DNA from: Micrococcales bacterium
GTDB lineage: Bacteria; Actinomycetota; Actinomycetes; Actinomycetales; Dermatophilaceae
Direction of reading: 5' to 3'
Length of the DNA stretch: 13,664 bases
Assembly (NCBI GenBank): GCA_003132125.1
Contig: PKWT01000120.1
Span: 1-13,664 of the forward strand
A program made the translations under genes and the position numbers. Below are positions 1 through 6,770 of the stretch, piece after piece. How positions within the stretch are numbered: the first letter of the stretch is position 1; every line of letters begins with the position of its first letter. The notes beneath the pieces were generated by a model. That model was not told where the DNA came from and made no database searches. It was given only the letters and a program-made list of their open reading frames with translations.

Positions 1-622
1 AGCCGCCATGAGTGACTAATCCCGAAAAACGAGGACGGATCAGTCAGGATCCTTTGCGGACACCCGTTGACCGGGGTGGGCCGATTCCCCAATCTGGCCG
101 ACTGCCCAGCCGGCCCCGCCTCCACTGTTGCCGACGTGCAAAACCATGCATAGCCGGAGCCCGGCCAAACCACCGGTAGCCCCGATCCGCCCGCTCGCGA
201 GGTGAGTCTTACCGCCGCCTATCGCCCACCGTGGGGGCAGGCCCCACAGCGCCCAGATTGACGCGTCTCTCGGCGACACGACCTGCAGTTCCGAGAGACC
301 GACCCGCCGACGAGACTCATTTGGGTAGTGAGGAGTACTCGCACGCACATAAGGGTTCTCACACCGAATGGGCTCACCTGTGCCCTGGAACCTAGATCCA
401 GCGCCGCACTCGCCGCGCAAACAGCCGTCTGGCGGCGTTGCTCACCTGCCTTCGTCGACGCTCTCTGCAGCACCGCTGGCCGTTCGGTGAGCGGCACAAG
501 CACCGCGCCGATGAGCGCGCTGACCTCGTCGCTAGGATCGGGCTCCTGTTTGGCTCGGTCGCCGGGCTCGGCCCACCAGGGACTAGCATTCGCTCAACTC
601 GATCTGAAATGAGAGTCTCACA
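1..622. other. Leader region without a convincing gene
   Basis: I see no recognisable protein in these 622 bases. Short open frames exist on both strands, but none has a good ribosome binding site or a family motif. Positions 2-19 read Ala-Ala-Met-Ser-Asp-stop in frame 2 and could be the tail of a gene lying upstream of the window, which cannot be tested here. One short plus-strand frame ends at 626 and overlaps the GTG start of the kinase in a GTGA arrangement, but it starts with TTG and resembles nothing I know. The stretch probably holds the promoter of the kinase/mutarotase pair and possibly decayed coding DNA. I find no clean -35/-10 pair. An 11-bp palindrome (TGAGA-G-TCTCA, 610-620) lies directly before the kinase start. 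Confidence 0.5.
231..299. other. Two adjacent hairpins in the leader
   Basis: The first inverted repeat has 6-bp arms, GTGGGG (231-236) and CCCCAC (242-247), with a 5-nt loop. The second has perfect 9-bp arms, GTCTCTCGG (265-273) and CCGAGAGAC (291-299), with a 17-nt loop. No T-run follows either. They may be terminators for an upstream gene or leader structure of the kinase transcript; chance pairing in GC-rich DNA is also possible for the first. Confidence 0.3.
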
Positions 623-1552
623 GTGAGCAACGACGTCATTGTGGTTGGGTCTGTGAACGCAGACCACGTCATGGCGTTGGTCCGGCGCCCGGTCGGAGGT
701 GAGACCGTCCTGGCGACATCGGACATCATCGTCACCCCGGGCGGTAAGGGGGCGAACCAAGCCGCCGCGGCGTCGAGAGCCGGTGCCAGGACAGCCCTCG
801 TCGGAGCCGTGGGGGACGACCCAATCGGCGCGGACCAACTCGAGGCCCTGCATATGGCTGGCGTTGAGACGACGTTGATCAAAGTAGTTGGGGGCTGTCG
901 CACCGGGGCTGCCGTGATCATGGTGACTCCCGACGGCGAGAACTCGATCGTCGTCGTCCCGGGGGCCAACCGGCACTTGGAGCCTCGGTGGGTTCAGGAA
1001 ACACTTGAACGCTCCGCAGTGGGTGCTGTGGTGGTCCTGCAGACCGAGTTGGCCGCCGAAGTGATCGACGCCGCGGCGGACACGTGCCGTGGCATTGGAG
1101 CTCGGGTAATCATCAACAATGGCCCATGGGTTGCACTGCGCCAGTCGACCCTGCAGCTAGCCGATCCCCTCGTGCTCAATGAACATGAAGCCCGCGACGC
1201 CTGCGGGGAGCTGTCGATGGGCACTGCGACGTCCCAGCTCGCACGTGTGGTCCGCGAGGGCACGGGGGCGTCTTCGGTCTTGGTGACCCTTGGTGCCGCA
1301 GGAGTGCTGATCAGCGACGCCGAGAACGAAGTGTCGATCCCGGCCAGCGCGGCGACGTCCGTTGTGGACACCACCGGGGCTGGTGACGTGTTCGTGGGGT
1401 CGGTTGCCGCCCTTCTCGCTGCGGGACACACCTTGTTAAAGGCTGCGAAGGGCGGCGCGGTCGCCGCTGCCCAGGCGGTCCAGTGGGCGGGGGCGAGGCC
1501 ACCCCAGGAGGACAATGGCCAAGCCAGCCGTGCCGCCACCCTACGGAATTGA
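623..1552 (+). CDS. rbsK: Ribokinase-type PfkB carbohydrate kinase
   Basis: This 309-residue protein has the usual length and motif order of ribokinase. It carries the N-terminal GSVNADH sugar-binding strand (residues 9-15), GGKGAN (40-45), the NEHE magnesium/phosphate motif (186-189), VTLGAAGV (221-228) and the PfkB signature DTTGAGD (249-255), in which Asp255 is the expected catalytic base. Known family members phosphorylate D-ribose or a related furanose at O5 with ATP in the cytoplasm; the substrate here is not proven. The GTG start is chosen because the family begins a few residues before the GS(V/I)NAD strand; GAGA at 611-614 is a modest ribosome binding site. The mutarotase gene overlaps its 3' end by 38 bases, so the two are probably co-translated. 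By eye, codon choice is less GC3-biased than in the transporter operon. A neighbouring FGGY kinase serves the same locus, so this kinase may act on a second sugar or a side product. Confidence 0.9.
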   Translation: MSNDVIVVGSVNADHVMALVRRPVGGETVLATSDIIVTPGGKGANQAAAASRAGARTALVGAVGDDPIGADQLEALHMAGVETTLIKVVGGCRTGAAVIMVTPDGENSIVVVPGANRHLEPRWVQETLERSAVGAVVVLQTELAAEVIDAAADTCRGIGARVIINNGPWVALRQSTLQLADPLVLNEHEARDACGELSMGTATSQLARVVREGTGASSVLVTLGAAGVLISDAENEVSIPASAATSVVDTTGAGDVFVGSVAALLAAGHTLLKAAKGGAVAAAQAVQWAGARPPQEDNGQASRAATLRN

Positions 1553-1991
1553 GGACCAGGTGCTCAAGACGATTCCCGCAATCATCACGCCCGAACTGCT
1601 TCACTCCTTGGCGCTGATGGGCCATGGGGACATCCTCGCCATTGTCGACCGTAACTATCCCTCGCACGCAGGCAGCCAGCGCGTCCACAACCTTGCCGGC
1701 GTGGACACGGCTTCGGCGGCAGATGCCATCCTGACCCTGTTCCCGGTCGACGACTTCACTCTCCCCGCGGCCTATCGCATGACCCCCGATGGGCAACCCG
1801 ACGCTTTCTACCCAGCCCATGAGAGCTTTCAGCAGAGCCTGCGGCGCCATGAAGGACGTGAGGTTGATGTTGAGGGTGTACAGCGCACCCAGTTCTACAC
1901 GATGGCCGCGGCGGCTTTCGCCGTTGTGCAGACCACGGACGACAGGCCATTCGCGTGCTTCCTGGTCGTCAAAGGAGTCATCGTCGCCTGA
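1515..1991 (+). CDS. RbsD/FucU-family sugar mutarotase
   Basis: The protein resembles L-fucose mutarotase (FucU) more than D-ribose pyranase. After a short extension it reads LKTIPAIITPELL, then the family MGHGD motif (residues 35-39) with the expected catalytic His37. Next come the VDRNYPSH segment (44-51) and the C-terminal FYTMAAAAFAVVQT...VVKGVI block (128-156). These cytoplasmic decameric enzymes speed interconversion of anomers or ring forms so that kinases and isomerases receive the right form. The ATG at 1515 follows AGGAGG (1506-1511) at short spacing and overlaps the kinase by 38 bases, giving 158 residues. A GTG at 1560 after GAGGA (1551-1555) would give 143 residues, would begin exactly where E. 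coli FucU begins (MLKTI), and would remove the overlap. Either start is possible. Its substrate presumably matches the kinase or the imported sugar. Confidence 0.88.
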   Translation: MAKPAVPPPYGIEDQVLKTIPAIITPELLHSLALMGHGDILAIVDRNYPSHAGSQRVHNLAGVDTASAADAILTLFPVDDFTLPAAYRMTPDGQPDAFYPAHESFQQSLRRHEGREVDVEGVQRTQFYTMAAAAFAVVQTTDDRPFACFLVVKGVIVA

Positions 1992-2027
1992 GCCTCGTCC
2001 AAGCCTCAATTCGCTGATGTTGATGGT

Positions 2028-2051
2028 GTGGTGAGTTCGTTGCCTCACCAC
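2028..2051 (+). terminator. Candidate terminator after the mutarotase gene
   Basis: A perfect 8-bp inverted repeat, GTGGTGAG (2028-2035) and CTCACCAC (2044-2051), encloses an 8-nt loop 36 bases after the mutarotase stop. No T-run follows, which is common for actinobacterial terminators but leaves the call uncertain. A smaller GCCC/GGGC hairpin follows at 2057-2068. Confidence 0.4.
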
Positions 2052-2145
2052 TGGATGCCCGGATGGGCGACGGTGGTTTGACCGGTAGCCAGGTCGGTGG
2101 GTGCATGGCTTCGGGCTGAACGGATGGCGAGCCGTGACCAATTCG

Positions 2146-2200
2146 TAACCATGCTCCGGTTAACCAAGTGGTTGACACGAGGTTGCCCCTGCATTAATTT
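2146..2200 (+). promoter_or_regulatory. Promoter of the transporter operon with a palindrome over the -35
   Basis: A consensus -35 hexamer TTGACA lies at 2172-2177. The -10 is less clear: ATTAAT (2193-2198, 15-nt spacer) or TAATTT (2195-2200, 17-nt spacer). Overlapping the -35 is an inverted repeat, GTTAACCA (2159-2166), AG, TGGTTGAC (2169-2176), matching at 7 of 8 arm positions. A further copy of TAACCA occurs at 2146-2151, 15 bases before the copy at 2161. This is a plausible operator, possibly for a different regulator than the SorC protein, because the motif differs from the one at 2220-2233. Confidence 0.55.
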
Positions 2201-2219
2201 GAGAATATTGAACGCAGGC

Positions 2220-2233
2220 TGAATGTCTATTCA
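2220..2233 (+). promoter_or_regulatory. Candidate operator TGAAT-GTCT-ATTCA
   Basis: This perfect 5-bp inverted repeat with a 4-nt spacer lies between the predicted promoter and the start of the lipoprotein gene, where a bound repressor would block transcription. It is preceded by GAATAT (2203-2208) and TGAAC (2209-2213). The same elements (ATGTCT, TGAAT/ATTCA, GAATAT, TGAAC) occur, in a different arrangement, in the palindrome at 11170-11193 near the SorC regulator. That similarity suggests, but does not prove, one shared regulator. Confidence 0.45.
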
Positions 2234-2244
2234 CGTGGAGAGCC

Positions 2245-2937
2245 ATGAGGCAACGTGTCACCCCACAGAGACCGATGACCACCGGCGCAAGGCGTGCCCG
2301 CTTGGGCCTGGTCGGCCTTGCCCTGGCGCTCGTGACGACCGCCTGCTCCGTCCCTGGCGTCTACGTCGTCGAGCAGGACGGTGCGACCGGCGCGGGGTCG
2401 GGTGCGAACGCGAAGTTCGACCCGACCGCGTATGCGGACAAGATCTGGGCATCCAAGGTGGTTCCCGCCGCCACCAAGGATGCCGTGGAGGCCACCACCT
2501 TGTTGCCGGCTCTTCAGGCCGACAGAGTCGGCGCCAGCAAACAGTACGGCAAGCAGGCAGGCTCCGGAGCCCCATACTCATTCCTCATCAAGGGGTCCGG
2601 CACGGTCACCGCCGTCAGCAGTGGAAACGATGTCGGCAGCATCCAGGTCGAGGTCGAGGGAGTTGGGAAGACCCAGCTCAACCTGGCCGTCGGACCGGCT
2701 TTCGTCGGCACTGCTGTCCGAGATGCAGTCGGGTTCATCGAGTTCGGCCAGTTCACCAACCAGATCGACTACGCCGACGCGGCCACCGCCCTGAACAGCA
2801 AGGTGAAGGCGACTGTCATCAACACCCTGGACCTGAGCACCATCAAGGGGAAGCGGGTCACCTTCGTCGGCGCCTTTCAGCTGCTTGATCCCTCCAGCTT
2901 GCTGATCACGCCGATCACGTTGCAGGTCGGGTCGTGA
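2245..2937 (+). CDS. DUF2291-type predicted lipoprotein linked to a sugar ABC transporter
   Basis: This 230-residue protein has a basic N-terminus (RRAR), a hydrophobic stretch (about residues 19-33) and a lipobox-like VTTAC ending at Cys34, so it is probably exported and lipid-anchored. The remainder, with the block from FDPTAYADKIWASKVVPA onward, a GSGTVTAV segment, and a C-terminal VTFVGAFQLLD block, fits my memory of the DUF2291 family of predicted periplasmic lipoproteins, which sit beside ribose-type ABC transporters. Their function is unknown to me. The threonine at -3 of the lipobox is not the usual Leu/Val/Ile. ATG 2245 follows GGAG (2237-2240); ATG 2275 would shorten the basic region and lacks a good ribosome binding site. 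The stop overlaps the ATPase start (GTGA, 2934-2937), so translation is probably coupled. It may help assemble or deliver substrate to the transporter, which is inference only. Confidence 0.75.
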   Translation: MRQRVTPQRPMTTGARRARLGLVGLALALVTTACSVPGVYVVEQDGATGAGSGANAKFDPTAYADKIWASKVVPAATKDAVEATTLLPALQADRVGASKQYGKQAGSGAPYSFLIKGSGTVTAVSSGNDVGSIQVEVEGVGKTQLNLAVGPAFVGTAVRDAVGFIEFGQFTNQIDYADAATALNSKVKATVINTLDLSTIKGKRVTFVGAFQLLDPSSLLITPITLQVGS

Positions 2938-4493
2938 GCGCCGGACCGGCCGCCACGCGCGACTGGGACCTGGACGCCCCTGCGTTGCTGGTCGCTGAGG
3001 ACTTTGTGAAGTCCTACGGCGGTGTGCATGCCCTGCGAGGTGTGACCTTCAAGGCACGCACTGGGGCGGTGAACGTCCTGGTCGGCGAGAACGGCGCGGG
3101 CAAGTCGACCTTGATGAAGATCCTCAGCGGGGCCGAGCAAGCCACCAGCGGTCGGATCGTGCTCGACGGAGATGTCGTCGAGTTCCGCAGTCCGCGAGAG
3201 GCGATGGCACGCGGGATCGGCATCATCCATCAGGAGCTCAGCCTGTTTCCTAACCTCAGCGTCGCGGACAACATCTTTGCCGGCCGTGAGCTGCATAACC
3301 GAGGGCACCTCACCGACGTGCGAGAGCACCGCAAGCAGGCCTCAGCAGCGCTGTCGCGCCTGCGCCAAGAGATCAGCCCGGACACGATGGTCGGCGACCT
3401 TCCCATCGGCACGCAGCAGCTGGTCGAGATCGCCCGGGTCCTCTCGCAGGACGTGCGCATCCTCATCATGGACGAGCCGACGTCGGCTCTGAGCGGCACC
3501 GAGGTGGACGTGCTGTTCGAGGTGATGGAGGACCTGCGCAAGGAGAACGTCACCATCATCTACATCTCACACAAGCTCGAGGAGTTCCGTCGCATCGGTG
3601 ACTACGTCACAGTTCTGCGCGACGGGGCGCTCGTCGCCGAGGCGCCGATGTCCGAGACAGACACGGCGTGGATCGTGCAGCAGATGGTCGGGCGCAGCCA
3701 AAGCAGCCTGTTCACGCGTACCGCGAGCACGGTCGGCGACGTCATTCTGCAGGTTGAGGGCCTGACCGTCCCTGGGAAGCCGACTGCACTCGTCGACAAC
3801 GTGTCCTTCAACGTGAAGGCGGGGGAGATCGTCGGCATCTACGGGCTGATGGGGGCCGGTCGAACCGAGCTCATGGAGACCCTCATCGGAACCCGGATTC
3901 GCTCGGCCGGCTCGATCAGGATAGAGGGCAAGGAGGCTGGGGACAGCCGGGTCGCGAGGCGCCTGGCCATGGGCCTGGCCTTGGTGCCGGAAGACCGGCA
4001 ACGTGACGGTCTCGTGCAGGCGCTCTCTGTTCGCGCCAACGTGCTGCTTGCCATCGTGGGGAACCTGACCAAGGGGCTCCTTCTGTCCAACGGCCGTGAA
4101 CGTGATGTCGCCAACGGGCAGGTTCAGGACCTACGGATCAAGGTGCCGAGTGTGGACGCCCAGGTGACCGAGCTGAGCGGTGGCAACCAGCAGAAGGTCG
4201 TCCTGGCCCGAGCCCTGCTGACCAAGCCCAAGATCCTGCTGCTCGACGAGCCCACCCGCGGGATCGATGTCGGGGCCAAGACCGAGATCTTCCGCATCAT
4301 GAGCGGTCTGGCCGACGCGGGTCTCGGCGTGCTCTTCGTCAGTTCTGAGCTGGCCGAGGTGATGGGCATGGCCGACCGTGTGCTGGTCATGGCCAGGGGT
4401 CGCATCACGGCCGATCTTCCGCGTGACGAGGTCACCCAGGGTCTCCTTGTCAGTGCCTCGGCCTCCTCCCAAGCCATGAAGGTGAGTCAATGA
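2934..4493 (+). CDS. Sugar ABC transporter ATP-binding protein, RbsA/MglA type
   Basis: The 519-residue protein carries two fused nucleotide-binding domains, the standard layout of CUT2 sugar importers. Domain 1 has Walker A GENGAGKST (51-59), the Q-loop around HQE (99-101), a degenerate signature LPIGTQQ (156-162), Walker B LIMDEP (177-182) and switch His213. Domain 2 has an altered Walker A (GLMGAGRTE, 304-312) lacking the lysine, an intact signature LSGGNQQ (414-420) and Walker B LLLDEP (435-440). This asymmetry is normal in the family. The protein powers import through the permease encoded next. The GTG start overlaps the lipoprotein stop by four bases and the stop overlaps the permease start by four bases (ATGA), so the three genes are one translationally coupled unit. 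The family takes up ribose, xylose, galactose, fructose, erythritol, apiose and similar sugars; the substrate cannot be told from this subunit. Confidence 0.95.
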   Translation: MSAGPAATRDWDLDAPALLVAEDFVKSYGGVHALRGVTFKARTGAVNVLVGENGAGKSTLMKILSGAEQATSGRIVLDGDVVEFRSPREAMARGIGIIHQELSLFPNLSVADNIFAGRELHNRGHLTDVREHRKQASAALSRLRQEISPDTMVGDLPIGTQQLVEIARVLSQDVRILIMDEPTSALSGTEVDVLFEVMEDLRKENVTIIYISHKLEEFRRIGDYVTVLRDGALVAEAPMSETDTAWIVQQMVGRSQSSLFTRTASTVGDVILQVEGLTVPGKPTALVDNVSFNVKAGEIVGIYGLMGAGRTELMETLIGTRIRSAGSIRIEGKEAGDSRVARRLAMGLALVPEDRQRDGLVQALSVRANVLLAIVGNLTKGLLLSNGRERDVANGQVQDLRIKVPSVDAQVTELSGGNQQKVVLARALLTKPKILLLDEPTRGIDVGAKTEIFRIMSGLADAGLGVLFVSSELAEVMGMADRVLVMARGRITADLPRDEVTQGLLVSASASSQAMKVSQ

Positions 4494-5560
4494 ACGCCAG
4501 CCCCGAGACCGAGGCCAAGACGCCACTTCCCGTCGAGGAACGCCGGCAGCCGAACACCGGAGCACGCGTTGCGATGCTGCTGCTGCAGGGTCGGACGCTC
4601 ATCGTACTGGTGGTGCTGATCGCGGTCTTCAGCCTCATCTCCGTTGACTACCTGACGCAGAGCAACCTGCTGCTGATGACCAAGCACGTTTCCATCACGG
4701 CGATTATGGCGATCGGTGGCACGTTCGTCATCCTCACCGCTGGTATCGACCTGTCCGTCGGCTCGATCGCCGGCCTCTCCGGGATGATCAGTGGCGGCCT
4801 TTTGTACGAGGGCCTGAAACTGCCCGGCGGTCACACCGTCTGGTTCTCGACGGTCATGGTCATGGCCATCGGCATCCTCGTCGGCGCTGCGGTGGGTGCG
4901 ATCAACGGCCTGCTCATCACCAAGCTGAATGTCGCGCCGTTCATCGCCACCCTCGGGGTTCTCTATGTCGCCAGAGGATTCGCCGACCTGCGCAGCGGTG
5001 GAGGCACGTTCCCGAACCTGGCCGGCACCCCTGCGAGGCACAACACCGGCTTCGACGTCCTCGGCGTCCAGAGCTGGTTCGGCGTCCCGGTGTCCATCTG
5101 GGCCATGGTGGCGGTGGCGGCACTGGCCATCGTCGTCACGACGAGAACGCCGTTCGGACGCCGCGTCTACGCCGTCGGTGGCAACGAACGAGCCGCGGAG
5201 CTGTCCGGCATCCGCACTGCACGGATCAAAATTGCGGTCTACATCATCTCCGGGGCATGCGCGGCCTTGGCCGGGCTCATCCTCACCAGCGAGCTCGGTG
5301 CCGCCTACCCCGACACAGCGACGACATACGAGCTGAACGCGATCGCAGCCGCCGTGCTCGGCGGAACCTCCCTGTTCGGCGGGAAGGGCACGATCATCGG
5401 CACCGTCGTCGGAGCCTTCGTCATCGGCTATCTCAGTGACGGACTGGTCCTGGTCGGAGTCTCGCCATTCTGGCAGCTCGTCGTCAAGGGCACAGTGATC
5501 ATCCTCGCGGTGGTCCTCGAACAGACCCAGGAGCGTGTCAAAGCACGAATGGCCACCTAG
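4490..5560 (+). CDS. Sugar ABC transporter permease, RbsC type
   Basis: This 356-residue integral membrane protein has a polar N-terminus of about 34 residues followed by repeated hydrophobic segments. It shows the hallmark GGTFVILTAGIDLSVGS segment of BPD_transp_2 permeases (DLSVGS at residues 87-92), an NGLLITKLNVAPFIATLG loop, and the C-terminal block AVLGGTSLFGGKGT...GTVVGAFVIG. A homodimer forms the membrane channel of ribose-type importers and docks onto the double ATPase. The ATG start overlaps the ATPase stop in ATGA. A 113-base gap separates it from the binding-protein gene; this gap includes a weak hairpin (GCCGG 5579-5583 with CCGGC 5593-5597, inside CTGC/GCAG at 5571 and 5605). 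Confidence 0.95.
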   Translation: MNASPETEAKTPLPVEERRQPNTGARVAMLLLQGRTLIVLVVLIAVFSLISVDYLTQSNLLLMTKHVSITAIMAIGGTFVILTAGIDLSVGSIAGLSGMISGGLLYEGLKLPGGHTVWFSTVMVMAIGILVGAAVGAINGLLITKLNVAPFIATLGVLYVARGFADLRSGGGTFPNLAGTPARHNTGFDVLGVQSWFGVPVSIWAMVAVAALAIVVTTRTPFGRRVYAVGGNERAAELSGIRTARIKIAVYIISGACAALAGLILTSELGAAYPDTATTYELNAIAAAVLGGTSLFGGKGTIIGTVVGAFVIGYLSDGLVLVGVSPFWQLVVKGTVIILAVVLEQTQERVKARMAT

Positions 5561-5673
5561 AGGCAGAACCCTGCAGCCGCCGGCCCCAGATCCCGGCGTG
5601 CGACGCAGCTACCAGTATCTGTCCCCACTACCACGCCTACTCGTTTCATACACCATCGAAAGGAAGTCCTACA

Positions 5674-6675
5674 GTGTTCACTCCCATCCTGCGGCGCTCG
5701 ATCATCGGCGTGACCGCGCTGGCGCTGGCGACGTTAAGCCTCTCCGCGTGCGGTAACGGATCTTCGTCGCCGACCGGAAGCTCGTCGACGACGGCCGCGG
5801 CCGACACCGGCTCCAAGCTCATCGTCATCATCACCCCGTCACCCGACAACGTGTTCTTCAAGGCAGAGCAGGTCGCCGCGGACGCAGAGGCCAAGAAGCT
5901 CGGCTACACCACGCTAGTGCTCAGCCACGACGACGACCCGACCAAGCAGAGCCAGGCGATCGACACGGCCATCTCGCGCAAGGCCGCCGCGATCATCCTG
6001 GACAACGCTGGTGCCGACGTCACGGTGACGGCCCTGCAGAAAGCCAAGGACGCGAAGATCCCGAGCTTCCTGATCGACCGGGAGATCAACTCGACCGGTG
6101 TCGCAGTGTCCCAGATCGTCTCGAACAACTCCCAGGGCGCCACGTTGGGTGGCCAGGAGTTCGCCAAGGACATGGGTCAGTCCGGGGAGTACTTCGAACT
6201 CACCGGCAAGCCAACCGACACCAACGCCGGCGTTCGGTCGAAGGGCTACCACTCGGTTCTGGACCAGCTCCCGAAGATGAAGATGGTGGCGCAGCAGAGC
6301 GCGAACTGGGACCAGACCGAGGCCCTGCAGAAGGTCGCGACGATGCTCCAGGCACACCCGAACGTCAAGGGCATCATCGCCGGTAACGACACCATGGCCC
6401 TGGGCGCGTGGGCGGCACTGCAGGCGGCCAAGAAGACGAACGTGATCGTGACCGGGTTCGACGGCAGCCCCGACGTGGCTGCTTCGATCCTCGCGGGCGG
6501 CATCAAGGCCACCGTTCTCCAGCCCGCCGCGCAGATCGCGCAGATGGCTGTTGACCAGGCGGACAAGTACATCAAGACCGGCTCGACCGGCCAGCCGGAG
6601 AAGCAGTCCGTCGACTGCGTGCTCATCAACAAGGACAACGCCGCGAAGCTCCAGGACTTCGCGCTGACTCCGTGA
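5674..6675 (+). CDS. Sugar-binding lipoprotein of the ABC transporter (Peripla_BP_4 type)
   Basis: The 333-residue protein starts with a typical lipoprotein signal peptide (LRRS, a hydrophobic run, then LSAC with Cys26), followed by a Ser/Thr-rich linker. It then has the two-lobed fold of ribose-type binding proteins: the first strand LIVIITPSPDNVFF, the AAAIILDNAG strand, SFLIDREIN, a hinge-region FELTGKPTDTNAG, GIIAGNDTMALGA and VIVTGFDGSPD. It captures free sugar outside the membrane and delivers it to the permease. The GTG at 5674 follows GAAAGGAAG (5658-5666) with good spacing. The DREIN and GNDTMALGA motifs are those of pentose/hexose binders (PF13407), the family whose members include known D-apiose binders. 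The gene is followed 5 bases after its stop by a strong hairpin, probably raising its level relative to the other subunits. The specificity is not readable by eye. Confidence 0.95.
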   Translation: MFTPILRRSIIGVTALALATLSLSACGNGSSSPTGSSSTTAAADTGSKLIVIITPSPDNVFFKAEQVAADAEAKKLGYTTLVLSHDDDPTKQSQAIDTAISRKAAAIILDNAGADVTVTALQKAKDAKIPSFLIDREINSTGVAVSQIVSNNSQGATLGGQEFAKDMGQSGEYFELTGKPTDTNAGVRSKGYHSVLDQLPKMKMVAQQSANWDQTEALQKVATMLQAHPNVKGIIAGNDTMALGAWAALQAAKKTNVIVTGFDGSPDVAASILAGGIKATVLQPAAQIAQMAVDQADKYIKTGSTGQPEKQSVDCVLINKDNAAKLQDFALTP

Positions 6676-6680
6676 GATCG

Positions 6681-6711
6681 GGCGGGGACGGTCACGTCGG
6701 CCGTCCCCGCC
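6681..6711 (+). terminator. Intra-operon hairpin after the binding-protein gene
   Basis: A perfect 11-bp stem (GGCGGGGACGG at 6681-6691, CCGTCCCCGCC at 6701-6711) starts 5 bases after the stop codon. Two further inner pairs are possible, leaving a 5-nt loop. No T-run follows. Because the operon continues in the same direction, it is more likely an attenuator or a 3'-end stabiliser of the binding-protein mRNA than a full stop. Confidence 0.65.
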
Positions 6712-6770
6712 GACCTCGGCCGTCCCCCCAACCACCGAGCCTCACCAAACAAGAGATGGGTTGACCGCTG

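Noticed and set aside
438..626. 62-codon plus-strand frame overlapping the kinase start by GTGA
   Set aside because: TTG start without ribosome binding site and no recognisable family; the overlap is probably chance.
392..976. 194-codon minus-strand open frame over the start of the PfkB kinase gene
   Set aside because: It overlaps the well-supported kinase, is arginine-rich and has no family motif; a typical shadow in GC-rich DNA.
1311..2141. 276-codon minus-strand open frame across the kinase and mutarotase genes
   Set aside because: It lies antisense to two genes with clear motifs, and its product has no recognisable domain.
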